DNA from: Muribaculaceae bacterium Isolate-013 (NCI)
Lineage (GTDB): Bacteria > Bacteroidota > Bacteroidia > Bacteroidales > Muribaculaceae
DNA length: 64,000 nucleotides
Direction of reading: 5' to 3'
NCBI GenBank assembly: GCA_004102785.1
Contig: SCEJ01000009.1
Span: 1-64,000 of the forward strand
The notes beneath the pieces were generated by a model. It was not told the origin of the DNA. It was given only the letters and a program-made list of their open reading frames with translations, and ran no database searches. The number at the start of each line of letters is the position of its first letter. The first letter of the stretch is position 1. Shown piece by piece: positions 35,739 through 45,407 of this stretch. The position numbers were made by a program, and so were the translations under genes.

Positions 35739-37748
35739 TTACTTCTGCTGCAACAGATGTTTCAGGTTATCATCGTTTGCGATACGCTCCAGTTCCTCCT
35801 GAACAATCTGTTTCACCTCTTCCTTGATTCGCCTGTAATTAGCCTGCACCGTTTCCTTCATGCGGTCGTTGCCATTCTCGTCCGTGAAGTCGGTAATGAC
35901 GGGGATAGGCTTGTAGGCACTTTCCTCCCGCTTCACCTTCTCGGCATCCACCACAATCTCGCAGTGAAAAATCTTCTGCTCGATGCGCTCGTTAAAGTTG
36001 TCGGACACCGAACCGACAAACATTCCCTGCGTAAGCCCGGAAATCTTGCTCGGTGGAATGAGCGCGTCCATCTGCGTGTTGATGGAGGTGGACACGTCCT
36101 GCCGGTTGATGGAAATGGACTGCCGCTTCTGCAACACCTTACCAAACCGCTCTGAGAGCGTCTTGGCAGTTTCGCCTACCACCTGACCGGAGAAAATGTT
36201 GCCGACAGTATTCATCACCACCTTCGCCTCTTTGTCCCCGTAGTCACGCACCAACTGACTGAAATCCTGAAAGCCCAGACACACGGCAACCTTGTTGCTT
36301 CGTGCGGTGGCAATCAAATTGTCAAGCCCCTTGAAGTATATCGTCGGCAGCTCGTCTATGATGACCGACGACTTCAACATCCCCTTCTTGTTGATGAGCT
36401 TCACGATACGGGAGTTATACAGACCGAGAGCCGCCCCGTAGATGTTCTGACGGTCGGGATTGTTGCCCACGCAGAGGATTTTCGGCTCTTCGGGATTGTT
36501 GATGTCCAGCGTAAACTCGCTGTCAGACATCACCCAGTAGAGCTGCGGGGAAATCATCCTCGAAAGCGGAATTTTTGCCGACGCTATCTGTCCCATGAGC
36601 TGCTCCGCAGCCCCTCCGAGCCACGCATCCATAAATGGGGAAAGGTAGTTCTCCAGTTCGGGATAAGAGGTCAGTATCGGAAAAATATCCTCATAGCGGC
36701 GGTTCAAAAACTCGATGGCATGGGGAAACGTGCAATACTTACCGTTCTGATAGATTTTGAGATACCAGATAATGCTGGCAAATAAAATGATAGGTGACTC
36801 CACAAAGAAGTCGCCCTGCTTTTGCACCCAAGTTTTATTGAGGTTGAGCATTATCGTGTATGCACTTTCGTAAGCGTCCGTAATATCCTCCATGAAATCC
36901 GGATGTATCGGATTGCACCGATGTGAACGTCGCGGGTCGTCGAAGTTGATTACATAGAACTTTGGCATCACCTTGTAGCCCTCCGAATTGTTCATCAGGT
37001 GGTTATAGGCGATGGTAGAGAGGTCGGGATATTTGAAATCATAACAATACATCGAAAAGCCCTTCTCAATCTGTTGCTTGATAAAACTGTTCACCACAGC
37101 GTATGACTTGCCGCTGCCCGGTGTCCCTAACACGATGGACGCACGGAACGGGTTTACCACATTTATCCAGCCGTTGTTCCAACGCTTTTTATAGTAGAAG
37201 CGTGTGGGCAGATTAACGGAATACTCGCTTTCGATGAGCCTTGTTTCCTGCATGAAACTCTCGTTTTCGTTGTTGAAAACATCCTCCATCAGATTGTGTT
37301 TCAACAGGCGGCTCATCCACAGACCTCCCATCAAAAGGCAGACATAGCCCGTGCCGATGGTAAGGATATACAAGCCTGTCACCGCTTCAACAGGTAGTGG
37401 CAGAGCCAGTATCCACCAGTTGAGGAAAAACAGCACGAACCCGGCGGCGAGTGCCGTCCAGATTTTACGCCAAGTGATTTTCTCACCCTTGACCCCTTTT
37501 GTTCCCAAGCACGACAGCGCAAGCAGCAGGACGGCAAACAGCTTCGTGTACAGTATGGAATGGAACAGCCCCGCCGTGCGGTTGAAGTTCATCAGTATCC
37601 TGTCCACCACGCCGATGTCCACGCCCCAAAGCCGGATGGCTTCATAGCAGAACCAGTACACGTTCATTACCACTAAAATGATACTCACGGCACGCAGAAA
37701 ATCCATGATTTTCGCCAATGCCCTCAAATCGTCTTCTTGTTGTGACAT
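35739..37748 (-). CDS. mobC: MobC, type IV coupling protein (VirD4/TraG-like)
   Basis: A 669-residue inner-membrane ATPase linking the relaxosome to the transfer channel. The N-terminal 130 residues have several membrane segments (ISIILVVMNVYWFCY; FVLFFLNWWILALPLP). Walker A is GTPGSGKSYAVV (about residue 208) and Walker B SSVIIDELPTIYF (about 460), followed by RSNKVAVCLGFQDFSQL, typical of VirD4-like proteins. Third gene of the leftward mob operon, 30 nt after mobB. Confidence 0.93.
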   Translation of the reverse strand: MSQQEDDLRALAKIMDFLRAVSIILVVMNVYWFCYEAIRLWGVDIGVVDRILMNFNRTAGLFHSILYTKLFAVLLLALSCLGTKGVKGEKITWRKIWTALAAGFVLFFLNWWILALPLPVEAVTGLYILTIGTGYVCLLMGGLWMSRLLKHNLMEDVFNNENESFMQETRLIESEYSVNLPTRFYYKKRWNNGWINVVNPFRASIVLGTPGSGKSYAVVNSFIKQQIEKGFSMYCYDFKYPDLSTIAYNHLMNNSEGYKVMPKFYVINFDDPRRSHRCNPIHPDFMEDITDAYESAYTIMLNLNKTWVQKQGDFFVESPIILFASIIWYLKIYQNGKYCTFPHAIEFLNRRYEDIFPILTSYPELENYLSPFMDAWLGGAAEQLMGQIASAKIPLSRMISPQLYWVMSDSEFTLDINNPEEPKILCVGNNPDRQNIYGAALGLYNSRIVKLINKKGMLKSSVIIDELPTIYFKGLDNLIATARSNKVAVCLGFQDFSQLVRDYGDKEAKVVMNTVGNIFSGQVVGETAKTLSERFGKVLQKRQSISINRQDVSTSINTQMDALIPPSKISGLTQGMFVGSVSDNFNERIEQKIFHCEIVVDAEKVKREESAYKPIPVITDFTDENGNDRMKETVQANYRRIKEEVKQIVQEELERIANDDNLKHLLQQK

Positions 37749-37778
37749 ACATTGATTTTTTAATTGTTGATACTCCGA

Positions 37779-39026
37779 TTACATACCCAACCCCTTGCGC
37801 TTTTTCTTCTTTTTGCGCTTCATCGCCCGGATGAAAGCCTCTTCCTCGGCATCGGTCGCCGGACCTTCGGGAGTGAGCAAGCCCATACCGCCCGCTACGT
37901 CTGCACCGTCGTATGCGGTCTGCACGTGTGCCTTATCCGCAGCATCCACCGAAATGGATAGCGGTATCGGCGGTTGTCCGGCGTATGGCAGGGAGAAGTG
38001 TTCCTGCAAGGCATTCGCCGAAAGTTCCTTGCCCATGCGTGAGCCGTTCAGCACGCACCCCGTGCGGTGGTCGATGAAGGTGGCCCCATAGATGCGCCCT
38101 TCCTCCGTGTAGCGCAGTACGGAGTCTATGCCCTTCTCTTTGAGTTGGGACACAAATTTGTCCTTGTCATAAGTGCCTTGCAGCACGGATAGGACGGTGC
38201 GTTTCGTCATGTCGGCGAGCTTCCTGTCCTTAATCTCTGATTTGGAGCGGTCAAACTTCTTCTGCACGGCTTCATAGCCTGCGGACCACCCGAAGAGAGA
38301 GGACTTGAACGGGTTGCCCACCTTGTTGCCCTTGTCGTCCGTGACGGAATAGACCAGCCCGTGATATTCCCGTCCGCGCACGTTGCCCCTCGCTTCCTCC
38401 ACCGTCAGGTTATAGAGGGAAAGGAGCGCACGGTATTCGCCCATCGTCTGGAAACGGTACTGCCCGTTCAGAGCTTTCAGGGTATTGCCCACCTGCTTCT
38501 TCACATCGCCAGCTGATGCGTCCACCTTGCGCAACGGGTTTTCCAATCTTGGATTTTTACGTTCAGCCGGATGCAGCCCGTATTTCTGTTCCAGTTCCCT
38601 GCGGATGCGGTCGCTGCGGCGGTGGAGGAAATCCCGGTTGAGCCGTTTCCCGTTCTCGTCCACGTTGATTGTCACGATGTGCAGGTGGTGGCGGTCGATG
38701 TCCTCGTGCTTGAAGACAAGATAAGGCTGGTTTCCGAAACCGAGCCTTTCCAGATAATCGCGGGCGATATTCTGCAACTCAATATCGGTCAGTACATCCT
38801 CCGGATGCGGGTTGAGCGAGATATGCACTACCGGTTTCTCCACTTTCATCTGCGGCGGCATGAAAGTCTGGAAGCTCTCCATCGCCTTGCCGATGTCCAC
38901 CTTCCCCGAACCGTCATTGTAGATGCGGTTGGTGGTGAGCAGCCGCCCCTGTGCCTCGTTAATCTTCTCCCCGTTGTAGGCAATCGCGCCGTACAACGAA
39001 TTTCCTACACTGATTTTTGCGACCAT
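37779..39026 (-). CDS. mobB: MobB relaxase
   Basis: A 415-residue relaxase that nicks oriT and leads the strand. Motif III is the histidine block IDRHHLHIVTINVD (about residues 109-122). The N-terminus has YN repeats (GAIAYNGEKINE) including candidate catalytic tyrosines. A Lys/Arg-rich tail ends the protein. It overlaps mobA by 22 nt. Confidence 0.93.
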   Translation of the reverse strand: MVAKISVGNSLYGAIAYNGEKINEAQGRLLTTNRIYNDGSGKVDIGKAMESFQTFMPPQMKVEKPVVHISLNPHPEDVLTDIELQNIARDYLERLGFGNQPYLVFKHEDIDRHHLHIVTINVDENGKRLNRDFLHRRSDRIRRELEQKYGLHPAERKNPRLENPLRKVDASAGDVKKQVGNTLKALNGQYRFQTMGEYRALLSLYNLTVEEARGNVRGREYHGLVYSVTDDKGNKVGNPFKSSLFGWSAGYEAVQKKFDRSKSEIKDRKLADMTKRTVLSVLQGTYDKDKFVSQLKEKGIDSVLRYTEEGRIYGATFIDHRTGCVLNGSRMGKELSANALQEHFSLPYAGQPPIPLSISVDAADKAHVQTAYDGADVAGGMGLLTPEGPATDAEEEAFIRAMKRKKKKKRKGLGM

Positions 39027-39433
39027 TTCGCCTCCAATTCTCTCGAAAGTTCCACAATCTGACGGCTCAGTTTCACGAGTTCGACGGTTTGTTGCTCCAG
39101 TTTATAGAGCAACGCCATCGCCTTTTTCTCTGAAAAATGCAGCCTCAGTTCCTTCACTACTTGGTTGTAATTCGTTCCCACGGCGCGGAACTGCGCGTGA
39201 AAATCCGACAGCTTGGTGTAGTAGTCCACCAGCGTCTTGTCCACCTTCAGCACCTTGAACGGCTGCCCGAAGAAGTGCGCTTTGAGGAAAACCGACCGTG
39301 CATAGACACCCGATTTTCCGAACATGGCGAGGAAACGGTTGTGTTCCTCCTCGTTGAAACGGACGGTGTAGCGGTACACCGCCGGATCAAGTTTGGGATT
39401 TCTCCCAGCTTTGCTTTTCTTTTTCTCTTTCAT
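39005..39433 (-). CDS. mobA: MobA, relaxosome accessory protein
   Basis: A 142-residue basic protein with a ribbon-helix-helix-like N-terminus (YRYTVRFNEEEHNRFLAMFG) and a C-terminal helix pair, as in MobA/MobC-type relaxosome factors that bind oriT. First gene of the mob operon; the noncoding region upstream probably holds oriT. Confidence 0.88.
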   Translation of the reverse strand: MKEKKKSKAGRNPKLDPAVYRYTVRFNEEEHNRFLAMFGKSGVYARSVFLKAHFFGQPFKVLKVDKTLVDYYTKLSDFHAQFRAVGTNYNQVVKELRLHFSEKKAMALLYKLEQQTVELVKLSRQIVELSRELEAKWSQKSV

Positions 39434-39854
39434 ATTACTTTGGATTTAGCGAATTGACGGCATAAGCCGCCGCTTCGGGTCACAGCACCGCAGTTCTGAA
39501 AGGCTTCCCGACTTCGGAGGGGAAGCCCGCCCCCTGCAAGGGCAAGTGCTTTTCGTGGCTGCTCAAAATATTTTGAGCGGCTGAAAAGACATCTTGCTAT
39601 GTTCATGTGAACATAAAAATCCGTCAGGGGACGGATTGGAAAGATACCTTTCAGGACTCCGGCTGCGCCACCATCGGCGAACCCTGCTGTCCGGGGGCAA
39701 AGTTATGCCCTTAAAGCGGTATCGGACAGATGCTTGACCCGGTCAATGACTGCCAACCGGCGCAACATGCCGCCACTTGCTTGGGAAGTGATACAGGTTC
39801 CAAAATATACTTGTTTATTTGCAGCATGATTCAAGAAACTAACGATTTGAAGAT
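39434..39854. other. Noncoding mob-tra intergenic region, probable oriT
   Basis: About 420 nt without a gene between divergent mobA and traA. It is rich in inverted repeats: GGCTTCCC/GGGAAGCC (39502-39509 with 39520-39527), the 18-bp palindrome GCTCAAAATATTTTGAGC (39561-39578), TGTTCATGTGAACA (39600-39613) and AATCCGTC/GACGGATT (39618-39625 with 39630-39637). Position upstream of mobA and stem structure suggest oriT and relaxosome binding sites; the nick site cannot be fixed from sequence. Confidence 0.6.
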
Positions 39855-40142
39855 ATGAGAAAAGGAACATTCAAATACCCGGACAACCGCTTCGGCGGAC
39901 ACTTGCCGAAGCGGATACCCGAACCGTCGGAACCCCGGTTATCCGACAATCCGGTGAAGTACGGATTCAATGACTTCATGACGCAATGTCGTCATTCATC
40001 ACTTGTCCGCCGCACCGCTTCACCGCAGAACCGGATACGCGACGACCCGCCTATGTGTGTAATCACGGAAGCGGATAATGCGACAGCCAAATCCGCATGG
40101 AAACAGAAAAATAAATCATCAACAATTAAAATAAATAGAACC

Positions 40143-40904
40143 ATGAGTAAAGAAATCTTCGTTGCATTCGCAACACAGAAAGGTGGCATCGGCAAATCCA
40201 CCGTCACGGCACTCGCCGCCAGCTACCTCCACAACGTGAAAGGCTACAATGTCGCCGTCGTGGACTGCGACGACCCACAACACAGCATCCACGGACTGCG
40301 CGAACACGAAATGGGGCTTATCGACAGCAGCACCTACTTCAAGGCTCTCGCTTGCGACCATTTCCGCCGGATCAAGAAGAATGCCTATACCATCGTCAAG
40401 AGCAACGCGGTGAACGCCCTCGATGATGCGGAAAGTATGATTGCCACCGAGGACGTGAAACCCGACGTGGTGTTCTTCGACATGCCGGGAACACTCCGAA
40501 GCAACGGCGTGATAAAGACGCTCTCGCAGATGGACTACATCTTCACTCCGCTGAGTGCCGACCGCTTTGTCGTGGAGAGTACCCTGAAATTCGTCACGAT
40601 GTTCCGCGACAGGCTGATGACGACCGGACAGGCGAAAACAAAGGGATTGTATCTGTTCTGGACGATGGTGGACGGCAGGGAGAGGAACGACCTGTACGGC
40701 ATCTACGAGGAAGTGATCGCCGAAATGGGCTTCCCGGTGCTTTCCACCCGCCTGCCCGACAGCAAGAAGTTCCGCCGTGACCTTTCGGAAGAGCGCAGGA
40801 GCGTGTTCCGCTCCACCATCTTCCCGATGGACACGGCACTGCTGAAAGGTAGCGGCATCCGTGAGTTTTCCGAAGAGATAAGCGAAATTATCAGACCGCA
40901 GTGA
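40143..40904 (+). CDS. traA: TraA, ParA-like ATPase
   Basis: A 253-residue ParA/MinD-type ATPase: deviant Walker A KGGIGKSTVTAL near residues 14-25, Walker B VVFFDMPG about residue 105. First gene of the transfer operon. The frame stays open upstream to an ATG at 39855, giving a 96-residue extension, but the start at 40143 matches the usual TraA N-terminus (KEIFVAFATQKGG). The upstream part carries a perfect 10-bp hairpin (39887-39896 with 39905-39914) and looks more like leader or oriT sequence. Confidence 0.9.
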   Translation: MSKEIFVAFATQKGGIGKSTVTALAASYLHNVKGYNVAVVDCDDPQHSIHGLREHEMGLIDSSTYFKALACDHFRRIKKNAYTIVKSNAVNALDDAESMIATEDVKPDVVFFDMPGTLRSNGVIKTLSQMDYIFTPLSADRFVVESTLKFVTMFRDRLMTTGQAKTKGLYLFWTMVDGRERNDLYGIYEEVIAEMGFPVLSTRLPDSKKFRRDLSEERRSVFRSTIFPMDTALLKGSGIREFSEEISEIIRPQ

Positions 40905-40906
40905 GC

Positions 40907-41347
40907 ATGGGCAGCAGGAAAGTGAACACGGAAGGCATCGACGAGGAACTGCTGTTGGCCTCCATCGGGCGGCGCACACAGGACGGGACACTACGCCCGG
41001 CGCAGGAAGTTCCCGCAGCCGCACCGACCGAAGATGACACCGCCGCACCGGAAACGCCCCCGGCGCAACCCGCCACACGGGAAAAAGCGCAGAGAGAAGG
41101 TAGCCGCCGGAAAAGGCAGGACGAGGACTACAACGAGCTGTTCCTGCGCCGCAACGAGATAAAGACCCGCCAGTGTGTCTATATCAGCCGCGATGTCCAC
41201 GGCAAAATTCTCAGAATCGTGAACGACATCGCCGGAGGTGAAATCTCGGTAGGCGGCTATGTGGATACCGTGCTGCGCCAACATTTGGAACAGCACAAGG
41301 AGAGAATTAACGAACTGTATAAGAAACAACGTGAAGACCTGATTTGA
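40907..41347 (+). CDS. traB: TraB, DUF3408 protein
   Basis: A 146-residue protein with a Pro/Ala-rich N-terminal half and a C-terminal DUF3408 ribbon-helix-helix-like domain (about residues 75-135; TRQCVYISRDVHGKILRIVN, VGGYVDTVLRQHL). It starts 2 nt after traA. ParA-type TraA with small DNA-binding partners suggests a role in positioning or transfer control. Confidence 0.85.
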   Translation: MGSRKVNTEGIDEELLLASIGRRTQDGTLRPAQEVPAAAPTEDDTAAPETPPAQPATREKAQREGSRRKRQDEDYNELFLRRNEIKTRQCVYISRDVHGKILRIVNDIAGGEISVGGYVDTVLRQHLEQHKERINELYKKQREDLI

Positions 41348-41349
41348 AA

Positions 41350-41703
41350 ATGGAAAAAGAAATGACACCGAATGAAAAAAGACCGCAACAGGAATGTGGA
41401 GGTATGCTTGCCCAAGTGCAGGCGAGTGTGGAAATCCTGTCGCCCGTCCCAGTAAGCGGTAAATGCAATGAAAAGGATTATGAGCGTCTGTTTATCCGTA
41501 ATCCCGAAGTGAAGGCGCGAGAAGGTAAGATGGCGTATGTGCGCCCGGAGTACCACGACCGCATCATGCGCATCATCCGCGTAATCGGGCATGACAGGCT
41601 CAACCTGTCCGCCTACATCGACCATGTGCTGACGCACCACTTCAACCAGTGCGAGGACGCTATAAAAAGCCTTTACGCCCGGAACTACAATTCAGTATTC
41701 TAA
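41350..41703 (+). CDS. traC: TraC, DUF3408 protein
   Basis: A 117-residue paralogue of TraB; the C-terminal domain (KMAYVRPEYHDRIMRIIRVI, NLSAYIDHVLTHHF) aligns with that of TraB. The start at 41350 (MEKEMTPNEK) follows the traB stop by 2 nt; a TTG 6 nt earlier is less likely. Confidence 0.85.
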   Translation: MEKEMTPNEKRPQQECGGMLAQVQASVEILSPVPVSGKCNEKDYERLFIRNPEVKAREGKMAYVRPEYHDRIMRIIRVIGHDRLNLSAYIDHVLTHHFNQCEDAIKSLYARNYNSVF

Positions 41704-41719
41704 CCAAAAACGGGAATAT

Positions 41720-42448
41720 ATGAATGAAACAATCAGCATGACAGACATTTTGCTGGCCGTATCGGTCGGCTGCAACCTTTGGTTCCTGTTCCTGCTTCTT
41801 TACGACCGTATCATGGAAACCAAGATGTTCCGGTTCTTCAAGGGGATTACCGGATTGTGGCGGTCGCTGGAAAGCAAAGGGACAAAGAGCGAGGCAACAC
41901 ATAAGGAAGTCCCCACGGCAAAGGCGGACATTATCGGTAAGAGCCGTTTCAGGATGGCATCCACCCGGACAACCGCTGCCATACCGACGCAACAAGCCGC
42001 CACTTCGGAAAAAGGCATTGAGCTGTCGGAGGAAGAGGCTACTTTTGACGACGAAAACGCGGAAACCACCTCACGCACGGCACAAGTCCCGGAGGAAAAA
42101 CTCGATGAAACCTTCACGAGCATACCACCGGAGGAACTGGGATATGGGGAGGACGAGCCGGAAGAGGACGCTCCGGACACGCCACGGGCTTCGGGCAGCA
42201 GCTTTGACGAGATCGACGACGCCTGCAAGACCGCCAAGAACCCGGATGCGACGCAGGCGCAACGTGAAAAGGCGGCTAAGGTGTTCACCGACATGGAAGG
42301 CACGGAGCTGTACGAGAAAATGATGGAAGGCTCTTCGGAGATAGGCATCCGCATCAGGGGGCTTATTGAAATCCGGCTGAAAAAACCTAAAAAGGTGTTC
42401 GTCGTGCCGGACAACATCGAGGAGTTCGACATCCGCAACTATGTATGA
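41720..42448 (+). CDS. traD: TraD
   Basis: A 242-residue protein with an N-terminal membrane segment (ILLAVSVGCNLWFLFLLLY), an acidic middle (about residues 95-150) and a C-terminal part ending in EIRLKKPKKVFVVPDNIEEF. Matches CTnDOT TraD by place in the operon. Role in transfer is not known. Confidence 0.8.
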   Translation: MNETISMTDILLAVSVGCNLWFLFLLLYDRIMETKMFRFFKGITGLWRSLESKGTKSEATHKEVPTAKADIIGKSRFRMASTRTTAAIPTQQAATSEKGIELSEEEATFDDENAETTSRTAQVPEEKLDETFTSIPPEELGYGEDEPEEDAPDTPRASGSSFDEIDDACKTAKNPDATQAQREKAAKVFTDMEGTELYEKMMEGSSEIGIRIRGLIEIRLKKPKKVFVVPDNIEEFDIRNYV

Positions 42449-42476
42449 CAACAATAAAAGAAATGAACATGAAGGA

Positions 42477-42569
42477 ATGACAATCAACCCACGCGGCGAG
42501 GAAACGCAAGGCGCATCCGGTCCGCAACGGACACACCCAAGTCCGTGGAAACAAACGGGCATCCACTAA
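42477..42569 (+). other. Possible 30-codon ORF between traD and traE
   Basis: ATG at 42477 with AAGGA just upstream, ending at TAA 42567-42569; the peptide is rich in Gly, Pro and Gln. It occupies the otherwise empty 200-nt gap before traE. It may equally be noise in G+C-rich DNA. Confidence 0.2.
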
Positions 42570-42649
42570 AACCAAAGTAAAGTAACAGAGTATCAACCGC
42601 CCGACAAAGGACCATCCACCCTTTCGACGGCAAAAAACAAGTACAGTTT

Positions 42650-42865
42650 ATGAACAAGAACATCGTAAGAAACAGAAAAGCAATCCTCTCAGCGGCACTC
42701 ATCATCGCCGCTACCGCCTCCGCCTTCGCGCAGGGAAACGGCATCGCGGGCATCAACGAAGCCACCTCAATGGTGAGTTCCTATTTCGACCCCGGCACGA
42801 AACTGATATACGCCATCGGCGCGGTCGTCGGGCTAATCGGGGGCGTGAAAGTGTACGGAAAATTC
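42650..42865 (+). CDS. traE: TraE (DUF4134), 5' exon interrupted by group II intron 1
   Basis: The first 72 codons of TraE, a small membrane protein of the DUF4134 family with a signal-like segment (AILSAALIIAATASAFAQ) and a second membrane segment (LIYAIGAVVGLIGGVKVYG); it occupies a VirB2-like place in the transfer channel. After VYGKF the frame runs into the intron and stops after VRREVA. Joining to 45295 restores KF-SSGDPDTSKT and a 105-residue protein of normal length. Confidence 0.9.
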
Positions 42866-45294
42866 GTGCGACGTGAAGTTGCGTAAGTGATTGTGTAACA
42901 TTAAGATTACACCTCCAGTTCCGTCTGGAGTAGCCTACGGACACATGCATTAGGAGTAATTCTTTTGTATGAAGCTGTCCCGACAAGGTAGCCTTTCCGA
43001 AAGGAGAAGATTGAACCGTGAGGGGAAATCAACGGCTGATAACACCATTCAGCACGAGGAGCTTGGCTTAGCGGTATGGTCAACGAAAGTGAACTGTCCG
43101 ATAAACATCGTAAAGTACAACGAGCCAAAGGTTGTTGACAGGCTCGAACCAAAAGGTAAGCAGTCGGCTGTCCTCTTGAATTTTGGGGACACACGGACAT
43201 TAGCACTGCCGGTGGAATAGACAGGACCTAACCCGCTTATTTGTCACTTATGTAAAACACGGTAAGCCCGTACCTCTCCAGTTCATTAAAGCTGGTAAGC
43301 AAGCCGCAAGGCAAGCCTACATGGGGTGCGGGTATAGGATAGCGGAAAAAGCGAATGCCTCCCTGTAATGGGGAGGATACGGATTGAGCCAATATCACGG
43401 GTTGGTAAAGGTAACATCATCCGACACGAAAGTGGGCAGACTTCCGCCTATGGTGACACTTTACAAGATAGTTTACAGAACTTTTAAAGAAAGGAAAGCA
43501 AATGAACGCAAAGAAATTGGCGTGTGCGCCCGAAGACATAGACATTCACGAACTCTGGTCGAAAATCGACTGGGACAAATGCGAGCGTTTTGTCCAAAAG
43601 CTGCAAGCACGTATTGTAAAGGCTCAAAGGGAAGGCAGACATAACAAGGTGAAAGCCCTGCAATGGATGCTTACCCACTCGTTCTACGCCAAAGCATTGG
43701 CGGTAAAACGAGTTACGACTAACAAAGGAAAATCTACTTCCGGCGTTGACAAGATTACATGGTCTTCTCCATTGGCGAAAGCCAAAGCCATATTCACTCT
43801 GAAAAGACGTGGCTACAAGCCACAACCTCTAAAACGTGTGAATATCAAAAAGAAGAACGGGAAATTACGCCCACTCGGAATACCAACGATGAAAGACCGT
43901 GCGATGCAGGCATTATACTTAATGGCACTTGACCCGATAGCGGAAACCACTGGCGACAGCCATTCCTACGGATTCCGCAAACATCGCTGTACGCATGATG
44001 CCATTGAGCAATGTTACATTGTACTTTCTCGCTCGGTAGCTCCCGAATGGATTCTTGAAGGGGACATCAAAGGATGTTTCGACCATATCAGTCATGAGTG
44101 GTTAATCAACAATATCCCTATGGATAAGGAGATACTACGCAAATGGCTCGAATGTGGTTATGTGTTCAACGGTGAACTCTTTCCTACGGAAGAGGGAACC
44201 CCACAAGGCGGCATAATATCCCCAACTCTCGCAAACATGGCACTTGACGGGTTACAAGGATTACTGGAAACATGTATCAAAAAGTATAAAAAGAATTATA
44301 AACAGATATACTCTAAGATACATCTTATACGGTATGCAGACGATTTTATTGTAACAACAAAGGATAAGGAAACGATAGAACTGGTTATACTTCCATTAGT
44401 ACGCAAGTTTCTTGCGGAAAGAGGTCTGACACTATCAGAAGAAAAGACAAAAATCACACATATAAGTGAGGGATTTGACTTTCTCGGCTTCAATATCCGA
44501 AAGTTCCGCAATAACACATTGCTGACAAGACCGTCAAAGGATGCGCAAAAGAGATTTTGCGATAAAATCCGTAAAACAATAGAATCCAACAAGTGCGTAA
44601 AGCAGAAGTCGCTGATTATGATGTTGAATCCAATCATAAAAGGTTGGGGAAACTATTACAAATACGGTGCTTCTGGTGAGATATTTCACCGAATGGATTG
44701 GGAAATCTTTAAGAAAATATGGCAATGGGCAAGACGCAGACATCCGCAGAAATGCAAAGGATGGGTAAAGGATAAGTATTTCAGAACACTAAATGGACAC
44801 TCGTGGAGATTTGCGGCAGATATGGGCAAGAAAGATAAGATTGATTATCTCGAACTGACCTATCTACCAACCATCCACCATGAGAAATTCGTCAAGGTTC
44901 GGCATTATGCCAATCCGTATGACCCAGCCGATAAGTCGTACTACGAATGGAGAGAAACCTACCGAATGAAGCAAACGCTGAAAGGCAGGCAATCTCTGAT
45001 AAACATTTGGAAACGACAAAATAAGGTATGTCCTGTATGTGAAGAGCGTATTGACAGGGAAAGACCTTGGAGTATCACTGAACAAATAGTCAGCGGACAA
45101 AAGATAAGAACTCTTGTACATACCAGTTGTAAACGTAAAATGCATAGTAGATTATGAATATGAAAGTCGAAAATGAGATGGCTCTACCGATAACAAAGTC
45201 GGTAACGGTCATGTTGCTTGAGCCGTATGCGGGGAAACTCGCACGTACGGTTCTTAGAGGGGAAAGCTCCCGTAAGGGGGCTGACCTACTCGAC
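42866..45294 (+). mobile_element. Group II intron 1, inserted in traE
   Basis: 2,429 bp from GTGCGAC to CTCGAC. The 5' GTGCG and 3' AC are the group II consensus. About 630 nt of ribozyme (domains I-III) precede the maturase gene, and domain V is the 34-nt hairpin 45220-45253 (GAGCCGTATGC...GTACGGTTC), followed by domain VI. GAATTT at 43178-43183, in a loop of domain I, is complementary to the last six exon bases AAATTC, as expected for EBS1-IBS1. Sense orientation and in-frame exons indicate splicing. Confidence 0.93.
43502..45157 (+). CDS. Group II intron 1 maturase / reverse transcriptase
   Basis: A 551-residue intron-encoded protein: reverse transcriptase blocks (TSGVDKITW, LRPLGIPTMKDRAMQALY, GDIKGCFDHISHEW, GTPQGGIISPTLANMALDGL), the catalytic RYADDFIV (about residue 280), maturase domain X, and a C-terminal HNH endonuclease zinc region (CPVCEER ... 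HTSCKRK). All motifs are intact. It lies in domain IV of the intron and is closely related to the maturase of intron 3. Confidence 0.95.
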   Translation: MNAKKLACAPEDIDIHELWSKIDWDKCERFVQKLQARIVKAQREGRHNKVKALQWMLTHSFYAKALAVKRVTTNKGKSTSGVDKITWSSPLAKAKAIFTLKRRGYKPQPLKRVNIKKKNGKLRPLGIPTMKDRAMQALYLMALDPIAETTGDSHSYGFRKHRCTHDAIEQCYIVLSRSVAPEWILEGDIKGCFDHISHEWLINNIPMDKEILRKWLECGYVFNGELFPTEEGTPQGGIISPTLANMALDGLQGLLETCIKKYKKNYKQIYSKIHLIRYADDFIVTTKDKETIELVILPLVRKFLAERGLTLSEEKTKITHISEGFDFLGFNIRKFRNNTLLTRPSKDAQKRFCDKIRKTIESNKCVKQKSLIMMLNPIIKGWGNYYKYGASGEIFHRMDWEIFKKIWQWARRRHPQKCKGWVKDKYFRTLNGHSWRFAADMGKKDKIDYLELTYLPTIHHEKFVKVRHYANPYDPADKSYYEWRETYRMKQTLKGRQSLINIWKRQNKVCPVCEERIDRERPWSITEQIVSGQKIRTLVHTSCKRKMHSRL

Positions 45295-45396
45295 TCATCG
45301 GGCGACCCCGACACCAGCAAGACAGCTGCCTCATGGTTCGGCGCGTGCATCTTCCTGATTGTAGCCGCCACCATCCTGCGCTCATTCTTCCTTTAA
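45295..45396 (+). CDS. traE: TraE, 3' exon
   Basis: The last 33 codons and stop of TraE (SSGDPDTSKTAASWFGACIF, then a membrane segment ending ILRSFFL). It has no start of its own and depends on splicing of intron 1 or on readthrough. traF follows 11 nt later. Confidence 0.88.
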   Translation, partial: SSGDPDTSKTAASWFGACIFLIVAATILRSFFL

Positions 45397-45407
45397 TAAA
45401 ATAATGT

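Noticed and set aside
45154-45396. Separate small gene covering the 3' end of intron 1 and traE
   Set aside because: It covers intron domains V-VI and then the traE 3' exon, so it is a by-product of the intron junction and not a gene.
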